NCBI GenBank assembly: GCA_905221605.1
Contig: CAJNDS010002406.1
Location: 1-64,000, forward strand
DNA from: Symbiodinium natans
Taxonomy: Eukaryota > Sar > Dinophyceae > Suessiales > Symbiodiniaceae
Length of the DNA stretch: 64,000 bases
Reading direction: 5' to 3'
Below are positions 57,401 to 64,000 of this stretch, in pieces (position 1 is the stretch's first letter; each line of letters starts with the position of its first letter). The translations under genes and the position numbers were made by a program. The notes under the pieces are model-generated. The model saw only the letters and a list, made by a program, of their open reading frames with translations. It made no database searches and was not told the DNA's origin.

Positions 57401-60400
57401 GAAGTTATGGGGTTGATGTGCTGCTGACTCCCCCCCCCCCTCCCCCTCCGCCGAGACCCGAATCCCTATATACCTATCCCCTCACGATTAAGGAGGTTCA
57501 GCTTGCAACTCAGGCTGGTGGGTTCGTACTCCAACCTTCGCTTTCAGCGCACCTTGGGTACAGAACAGCACCTTGAGTTGCCTCACCGTGCAAGGGTGTT
57601 TAGGCCTCACAAAGACCCATAGGCAACTATTTCAGAGGGCAAAAATGGCTGCAAATTGGCAGCCCATCCTGGTCGGAGCACCGGCTTGCATGTTCCGCGC
57701 CCCTATGCGTTCAGAAAGAGAGCTCTCTCCTCCGGGCGCTGAGTGTGTCTGAGGCATGTCCGAAGACATGCCCATGGCATCCTTCATCTGGGACATCTCG
57801 GAGCGCAACGTTCCCTTGATGGAGCTGCGAGCAATGTCGCCGCTGATTTGTTGCCAGTACAATCAGAAGAATGCGGACTGGCTTCTCAGCCGGAAATGGA
57901 ACCCTAAACCCTATAAGCCCTGAACCCGAAACCCTAAACCCTGAACCCTAAACCCTAAACCCTAAACTAGTCGCTAATTAGTGGGAACCCTCCCGGGCAG
58001 ACTAAGTCCGAGGTTGGTCCCAAAAATCCCTGCACACCGTATTTAATATGGTCAGTTCCCTGAATTGGGGGCGACTTCGGACCCCCAAAACAGACCCTAA
58101 ACTGATCCTCTGTGCAAGCCTTTCTCTGGTTGTTGGCTACGGCTACGGCCTACATGCATAAAGAGCCCAGCCCTAAACCCTAAACCCAAGAGATAGTGAA
58201 GAGATGCAGGCTCTTGGGTGGCAGCTACAATGGCCTCATCAACCATTACGACTTGCGCAAGGGTCCGTCACCATGCATGAAGTCCTCCGTAGAGGTGGGA
58301 CACTATGATCCCGTCACCTGGTCGCAGTTCTTATTTTTTAGGGTTTAGGGTTTAGGGTTTGCTGACAGATGCCTAGCTTCGGGATCGGCGTAGCTGCTCC
58401 AGTTAGCAGATTTCCGGTGGAGGAGGCAAGACATTGCGTGGAGGCCTTTTCTGACTTTCTGGCCGGTAGAAGGGTTGACGTTCTTAGGTACCCAGGCCCT
58501 TCACAGTGTGCATGGGCGTTGAAGCTCCTACTATGGACATATTCAGAGACATGATCAACTCGAAGAGGAAGGCCTTCATAAGCTCGTTGTTTCATGCAGC
58601 TGCTGATCAAAATGCAGCGGTTTAGGGTTCAGGGTTTAGAGTTTTCAGCTCGCCCGCGCCTTTTGCCGGACCGCGCCCTGGTTGTATTTTTGCTGACTGC
58701 AGCACTCCCTTGGCTGTGCATTTGATCTTGGGGAGAGCACTCACATGGGTGTTAGTTTAGGCCTCGGAAATTTAAGCTAAGCCTCCCAAAGCCAAAGAGA
58801 ACATGAAGTTCAGCACATCCAAACTCGCGTGGCCCCCACTTTGCCAGAGCCCGAGGTCTATGACGTGGTCTGGCTGCAGAGTCACTGGGTCTTGGAGCAG
58901 TATGCTTTACTTCCTGCACGTGCTTTTTGTCGGGGAGGGGGGCTTTTTGGTTGCCACCAATGGAAACACGCTAAACCTTGTAGACCCGAAAGCAGTTAGC
59001 CTCGTAAGAGCAAGACGTACAGTTCAGCTAAGCGGGCGGCAAAAAAAACCTTTTGGGCTCATACGACTGCTTGACATGAGCTCCCATCGTTCTTAGAGCC
59101 TGCACAGACCAACGGACCTTGCCTGCCTTGTACTTGTGTGAGTGTGAGGGACTAAACCCTAAACCGCTTGGTGGTTCCTGTGGATGGCGGAGGCAAGACG
59201 GGCACGGAGTGCGCCTCGGTGTCTTCGGACGGCCGCCTACTCTTCTGGGACGTGCGGAAATTGAGCGAGGACCCCTTCAGAAATGTCCCATCAACCATAC
59301 ACCTTTTAAATGGTTGAGGACACCTGTATGGTTTTGAAGTCGAAGTCTTTGTGGCAAGGGCCTGGTTGATATGTACACCTCCCCCCACCCCTCGACCTAA
59401 ACCCTAAACCCAAACACTGTAGGGCATGCGAAGCGCGACTTGACCTGGCAGGTGCAGGACGAGTGTGTGCTCACCGATGGGAACAAGGAGCACCCAAAGA
59501 CCTTAGGCCTGCGGTAGGGCTTCGGGCTTAGGGCTTGGGTCTTAGGGCTTAGGGTTCAGGGTTTAGGGGCTTAGGGATTCTAGGGTTTAGAGGTTCAGTG
59601 TCCCGAAGGTATGGGGTTGTACCCCGAGTCTCCCAAGCCGATATTGTAAAACTCTGCAAGTCAGTGCTTAATCTGGTTGGCAGCCCATTGGTACCCTTTT
59701 GCCCTTTGGGGATCAAGGTTCCCTTAGACAGCAACCAACCCCCCAAAAGGGTACCCCTACTGGAATATGGTTGCTGGGCTAACAAGTTAAAGAAAGGGTT
59801 GTAGTGAGTTATTTGCCCTAAAGACACTTGAGACTCAAGGTTCCAAGAAGTAGGTCGAGGGTTGGGTACGAGAAGTCAACGGGATTCGGGTTTGGCTTGG
59901 GCAACCCTAAACCCCCAAACTCTGGCTGTTGATTCGAGAGGCCAGTGAAAGGGGGCTTGGAGTTCAGGGCTCCAGTGAGATAGTAAGATATGGTAAGTGC
60001 ACTTCTGTGTGGCAGAAAGGCTTGGAACCCGGAGGTACAGGTCGCCTTGGGCTTCAAGCCCCGAAACCTCATCATCATAGGACGCTGAAGTATCTTCGAA
60101 GGGTGGTTTATAACAACAGCCGAGTGAGTAGGTGTGGGGAGCTTCAGGTACTTCCTTCTCAGACTCCAAGCCGTCGGCCCCCAGCTAGAAAGACCTGCAC
60201 TGGCAACCTTCGGACCCCATGGCCCTAAACCCTAAACCCTAAACCTTAAACCCTATAACCCTAAACCCTAGACCCCATGGCCCTGAAGGTGGTGTCTCCC
60301 TGGAGTGGATGCAGGTGGGGCCTTGATACCTACTAGCCTTAACAAGGTTGGGGTTCACCTCAGGATAATGCTGCGACAGCTTGACTGCGTGTTTGGTCCA

Positions 60401-63400
60401 TGGGGGTCTACCGCTCTTGTGTTGCTCTGTTGACGATGAACTGGGAGGGGGTCTTGTGTGTCGAGCCCCCGCCACCGGACTATGATAATAATGACCTGCG
60501 GGGTCTGTGGAGCCACCCGCTTGTTAGTTGAGGGAGGTCTGTCTTGGTGTTTCTTTTGGCCCTCATCTGGGCACATTCTCATGTCGTGCAAGCATCAGGT
60601 GGCATGTCGGCGTGACATACTGACGGCCTTACTATGACCAGTTCTTCCTATGATTTTTTTCTGCAGAAGACTGCTGGTGTTACCCAGGCCGCCATTGCCA
60701 TTATGAGTTTCAATATTGCACTTGCTTGAATTATCACGACATACCACGACGACGATTCCGACTACACCAACAGTTGTTTTTCTTGCTTTTCAGATTCGTA
60801 CGCTTATTCTCAGATATATTGTTTTACTTACTATTCAAATGGTGATGACACTTATCATTGCACATATTACTCCTGTGCTTGCTAGCCATAGCTAATCTTC
60901 TCACTTGTACTCCTGGTGCAATTATTCCTATTTTGGCGACTATTTTCAATATTATATCACTGTCACTGTTGCTGTTCTTGATGTTGATCCTATAGTCTTA
61001 CTTTTACTATTGCCATTCCCTTACCTATCTGATAATGACTACGATATCTAAAACTGAAATTAATATAACAGTATTCTTGCCATGATTATGCTTCTGATTA
61101 CTTGCTGATTAATTCGAGCTCGTATGAGTCTCTCCTGGCTATGTAATTCAAAATCTTATTTGGCTGGCGGGGGGGTGTTGGGTGCGTGAGATGTGAGAGA
61201 AATTGCTTCAAGGGGCCGGGGGGTGGGGAGGGTGGACCCAAACTAGAAAAGCAAACCCCCCCCCCTTCCCCCCCACAAAAAATAGCAAGGTCGGGAGCCC
61301 GACCTTGCAGCCCACAGGGATGCGTCCTCCGTCTTGCAGTTGCAGCGGTAAAGCTCTCCAGACTCCAGACTCCACACCCTCGCGCGACAACCACTGCATA
61401 CAAGCAAGCAGGAAGCCCCTCGACCCCGTGAGCCCTGGCTCTAAACCCCAAACCCCCAAAGCCTTGAAGCCCTAAACCCTGAACCCTAAACCCTAAACCC
61501 TAAACCCTAATCCCTAATCATGCAGCCGAAGCCATAAACCCGAAACCCGAATCCTGCAGCAGAAGCCCCTGTGCAGGAAGCAGGGCCTACTAAGTTCTTG
61601 GTCGGCTCCGAGCACGGCATCATCCTGTCCTGCACAAAGCGGCCCAAGAAGCAGGCAATGCGCTTGTGGCATTTAGGGTTTAGGGTTTAGGGTGTAGGGT
61701 GTAGGGTGTAGGGTGTAGGGTGTAGGGTGTAGGGTGTAGGGTGTTAGGTTGGGCTTCAGAGGCCTGGATGTAAAAGGTTGGGCTTCGCATTGTGTGGCTT
61801 GGGCTTCAGCGGCATTGAACAGTGGACCCACACTGCGGATCATGCATGAAATTTGCATACCAATACTTTTCAATCACTCTGCAACCATGGAAACAGTTGG
61901 TAGCACGATCTCTGACCCACCCCACCCCCTGCACCCTCGGGCCGAAAGCCGAAAGCCCTAGCACAGTCACCACTCGCCGTGCAGAGTGGGCTGCCCCAGC
62001 TAGTCAGAGGTTCAAGCACCATCGGCCGAACTGTTGCAACAGCCCTGCTGAGCTTGTAAAAGACTTTAACCCCTAGAAGCCCTTAGAGTTCTCTTATAGG
62101 CTTTATAGGGAATCTTTGCAAATTTGTAAAACCCGAACCCTTTAAACTCCCACAACAGGTAGAAATCGGAACCTGGTTCGGCTCAGAAGACCGGGGTGGC
62201 TACGGCAAGCACTTCGGCCCCGTGTATTCCGTGCTCTGGCTGGAATTCCTTGTGGCATTTGAAGTTTATACCATAGGGGTTTTTATAGAAGAGTACTGAT
62301 AATGAGAATGCTACTGGAACACCTGCAGGCCTTGGGGTCGGGCAGCCTAGCTTATAGGAATTTAATAGGGATGTTTGCGACCGGATTGCGTGAGAGTTGA
62401 AGTCGTGGTTTGAGGAGCAGGATTTCGGGTGTGCGGAGATGCGCGGCGTGTCGTGTTTGGGAAGACAGCAGAGGGCTGCGGAAGCGGTTTGCATGAGAAG
62501 CATGTCCTGGCCAGGTGAAGCGCAACCCTTTCCATGTCAAGTTCTTCTTGAGTGTGGGTGATTGGTGCGGCAAGATGTGGATGGAAGAGCTTAAAGGCAC
62601 GGGCCTTGTTGTCAGTAAAGTATTCGAGTAGCCAGGGCGCCGAAATCAAGTTGCTAGTTGCAACGATCAGCTGCCACAGGCCCAATGCTCCAGACGCCCT
62701 ACTACCCGGCCTTCATTAGCGCAGCTGGGTGGAGTCCGACCCGTGCGGGAGCCACTCCGATGAAAGATGTTGACTTTCCAACAGGAAGCGATGGCAGGCG
62801 TGCAAAATCAAATATCCCCTAATATTGTCCGTTCGCAGTGGTAGGAGAGTCATACAAGTTACAAGTGTTTGCCTAGGCTTAGGAACGATCGGATGCATGC
62901 AACCTTTCAAGGGTTCTACCAAACCAACAGACACGAAGCCCCGAATGCATTGGGGGCGACCTCACGGTCATCAACAAGGCGTTTGAATCACCAATGCAGT
63001 ATGTGAGTCACGCATGCGATGGAATCTAGGTCTTCTTCCTTGCACGTCAAGATGGTCGTCTGGACGTGTGGGACTACTTCTACCGAATGAACGAGGCCGC
63101 GGCGTGTGAAGTAGGAGCACACAGGAAAAAGGCATGCTGTTGTCAGCGGTCCTTGCCATTTCTGCATTTCAAGAGTCGAGAATGGAACCTGTAATCTGGG
63201 GATTCGGGGTTTCATTCGGCGTTTCACCTCTTACGTGGCTCGACCGTTTTCACAACCTGTTGTGGGATCGGTCCGCTGGTACTAGTATTTGTTGAATTCG
63301 CAAATACACCGATGCACAGGATTACATGTTGGATAGGACGTGGGCTGGACTCGGCTCTAGACAATTGGGCTGAAGAGCTAGCTGTTAACATGGCCTGGCT

Positions 63401-63729
63401 GTTTTTTGGGTCAAAGATCAGCTTAGCAACGTGGGCTTCAGGCATCTGACGGAAAGACCCGAGAATACCCGAGACCTTGAAGCCACACCTTGAGCGGCCG
63501 ATAGGCGATGCATTGCAACCTCAAGAAAGAATCTCGCAAGAAACCCTGAACTCCAGCAAACTCCTAAACCCAAAACCCCCCAAACATACGAGGACAACTC
63601 TAGATCGATGAAACTCCCTGACCCTACCGCAAACCCTTTAAACCCTAAACCCCACTGATCCTGGCGCAGGTGGCTTTGACCCAGCAGGTCTCAGACCGGG
63701 CCCTCACCTCGCTGAACATCCAATCGCAG
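51491..63729 (+). CDS. DNAI2: Outer-arm dynein intermediate chain 2 (DNAI2/IC69), 21 exons, both ends incomplete
   Basis: WD-repeat intermediate chain of the axonemal outer dynein arm. Joined exons align without gaps over long stretches to the human DNAI2 and Chlamydomonas IC69 sequences as I know them. Exons: 51491-51551 (KKRKDFGRYCNF), 54213-54287, 54671-54747 (SEHSVNT), 55165-55252 (HVEGGWPKEIDY), 55549-55610, 55818-55883 (NNTIDLFQIYF), 56268-56301, 56958-57019 (IGWHPEG), 57514-57557, 57754-57880 (FIWDI), 58210-58312 (GGSYNGLI), 58856-58880, 59193-59269 or 59284 (KTGTECASVSSDG), 59452 or 59458-59506, 60289-60314, 61577-61654 (FLVGSEHG), 62159-62230, 62515-62602 (RNPFHVKFFLSVGDW), 62680-62750 (GWSPTRAG), 63030-63095 (DGRLDVWDY), 63670-63729 (QVSDRAL). 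Every exon starts with G after AG. Donors: 11 GC, 8 GT, 1 GA, 1 unresolved (intron 13). The first exon, with about four residues and the ATG, is not identified, and the last roughly 100 residues lie past the window. A separate gene sits in intron 1. Confidence 0.93.
51973..53388 (+). CDS. Intronless four-span, cysteine-rich membrane protein nested in DNAI2 intron 1
   Basis: A single open frame of 471 residues starts at ATG 51973 (CATCATGGGC context). The frame is open about 14 codons upstream, but without another ATG. Family not recognised. Basic N-terminus (RRRNSQKR), then hydrophobic segments near residues 44-69, 127-149 and 184-206, and a last one near 414-446. Between spans 3 and 4 lies a large cysteine-rich domain with many C/Y/N residues, probably extracytoplasmic. 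Two N-glycosylation sequons (NDT, NQT) fall in the first loop. The tail ends FLRKVAP. Codon use is GC-rich and clean, and no intron signals interrupt the frame. It lies wholly inside the 2.66-kb first intron of the dynein gene on the same strand, with CCCTAAA-like repeats upstream (51880-51912) and TTTAGGG-like repeats downstream (53430-53462), as flank an exon here. A retroposed gene copy is possible. Confidence 0.85.
   Translation: MGDARRNRAQRVCTSLHRLLSCVDRAWGKLRRSCKRRRNSQKRVLFYGSQAIANLFVMICAIVLYQMVLSTATTISETCGSDAAPTNDTDLKNQTLTNGISFQCAGDAFGLSACEYSDLLDVGNMMYANFYVNGLQFLVSLILIFCLGKFTQMPAEKLQFDKRNASRLMMIYGGICKQGPWLSRLLHFVQGILLFGSWLMMVMGYCRGNLALTNYCTAYNAKCAYNKARNCQYYYVYCKPDATLLPNCMTEKGRAAFSGRMDIRLLSEVHCVACGILEADFANTMGEDEFYLLEESSRGTEDWVCNEQLAGCFHTTAWTSIKCGTTTTGGTCEASLGGVVTADFLSGTLGGIACARRLDEVADSAEAAWASSDDEPRKLQSTEEELQVSQQCSWGPPSIADYAFESTQCSQTGSLVYRLSMLYIYFAGCIYAVFTILGQIVRVMLNPEPWFFNPQTPDESIIFRFLRKVAP
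56675..56773. mobile_element. MITE-like inverted repeat, family A, copy A3
   Basis: GGTTGTTCCCCC...AAACAGTCCTTAGTAGGGATTA pairs with TAATCCCTATTAAGGACTGTT...GGGTCAACATCCC. It lies in DNAI2 intron 7, immediately before the CCCTAGA/CCCTAAA array that leads to exon 8. Confidence 0.8.
56770..56947 (-). repeat. CCCTAGA/CCCTAAA array upstream of DNAI2 exon 8
   Basis: A block of CCCTAGA units (56781-56829) is followed by exact CCCTAAA units. It begins at the end of MITE A3 and ends 10 nt before exon 8. Confidence 0.95.
57080..57192 (+). repeat. 15-nt minisatellite TCTTCGGGTTTAGGG downstream of DNAI2 exon 8
   Basis: About six tandem units, each containing one telomere-like heptamer preceded by TCTTCGGG. 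Confidence 0.9.
59690..59755. mobile_element. MITE-like element, family C, copy C4
   Basis: Perfect 12-nt terminal inverted repeats GGTACCCTTTTG and CAAAAGGGTACC enclose GGTTCCCTTAGACAGCAACC. A related half-copy (ACCAACCCCAAAAGGGTATC) lies at about 17128-17150. It sits in DNAI2 intron 14. Confidence 0.7.
61674..61745 (+). repeat. TTTAGGG then TGTAGGG array downstream of DNAI2 exon 16
   Basis: It starts 20 nt after the exon. About eight TGTAGGG units follow the TTTAGGG units. Confidence 0.9.
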
Positions 63730-63736
63730 GCTCAAG

Positions 63737-63809
63737 GGTTTCCTACTTGTACTAACAGTCCTTGGACGATAGTACTCCTTAAGGACTGTTAGCATAAGGG
63801 GGAACATCC
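63737..63809. mobile_element. MITE-like inverted repeat, family A, copy A4 (short)
   Basis: ACTAACAGTCCTT...AAGGACTGTTAGCATAAGGGGGAACATCCC. The loop region is shortened compared with A1 and A3. It begins 8 nt after DNAI2 exon 21. Confidence 0.75.
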
Positions 63810-64000
63810 CAAGTTTAAGGGTTCAGAGGGTTGAAGGCTTCAGGCTTGGGGTTTTCGGGATTTCTTGGCGGTTTTGCGTTTTGCTTCGGGTGGATGGGGG
63901 TTGTAGGTTTTTGGAATTCCCCCCTATGAAGGGCAGAGTAGGTCGGACACAGCGTCGCACCTGAGGGGGTCGTAGAGAGTTCCGGGAGCTTGGGGAGTGG

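Noticed and set aside
1-64000. CRISPR arrays, rRNA or tRNA genes, bacterial operons
   Set aside because: No regular spacer-repeat array, no recognisable rRNA or tRNA segments, and the gene structure is eukaryotic throughout.

Overview
The window looks like nuclear DNA of a dinoflagellate. Four sequence signs support this. (1) Genes are broken into tiny exons, and the introns obey the dinoflagellate splice rule: donors GT, GC or GA, and acceptor AG followed by G. In the best-resolved gene all 21 exons start with G, and about half the donors are GC. (2) Every gene I can orient lies on the + strand, as in dinoflagellate unidirectional gene arrays. (3) One non-LTR reverse-transcriptase family of a familiar dinoflagellate type (motif EGGEQGDPLMPAL) is present in several broken copies. 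(4) There is a large EF-hand/ankyrin protein. The genus cannot be told from sequence alone. Plant-type telomere heptamers (TTTAGGG/CCCTAAA, exact and degenerate) occur throughout, but inside introns. The short run at base 1 is not evidence of a chromosome end.

Layout, all + strand unless noted. 0.2-20.6 kb: a very long gene of about 28 tiny exons encoding coiled coil. 20.6-23.9 kb: nothing recognisable. 23.9-29.7 kb: a graveyard of reverse-transcriptase copies on both strands, with no telomere-like repeats. 29.8-33.6 kb: a three-exon gene for a protein of about 1,185 residues (myristoylation signal, EF-hand, SH-x-WG/NQH domain, ankyrin repeats). 36.2-37.3 kb: unassigned exons. 37.55-42.1 kb: a multi-exon probable membrane protein. 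43.3-45.7 kb: exons of a DEDDy 3'-5' exonuclease. 48.39-49.05 kb: a small three-exon gene. 49.25-51.2 kb: an ankyrin-repeat gene. 51.49 kb to beyond the right edge: the outer-arm dynein intermediate chain DNAI2/IC69, reconstructed exon by exon. Its first intron holds a complete, intronless gene for a four-span membrane protein on the same strand.

Most striking observation: the telomere-like repeats are not randomly oriented. Downstream of an exon (intron 5' part) they run mostly as TTTAGGG; upstream of an exon (intron 3' part) mostly as CCCTAAA. Poly-G and poly-C tracts mostly follow the same rule. Each pre-mRNA intron would then carry G-rich UUUAGGG repeats near its donor and complementary CCCUAAA repeats near its acceptor, so it could fold its ends together. 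Some donors lie inside the repeat itself (GTTTAGGG). The introns also hold at least three families of short inverted-repeat (MITE-like) elements, and I list exceptions to the orientation rule. The genes share no obvious pathway; the link between them is this intron architecture.
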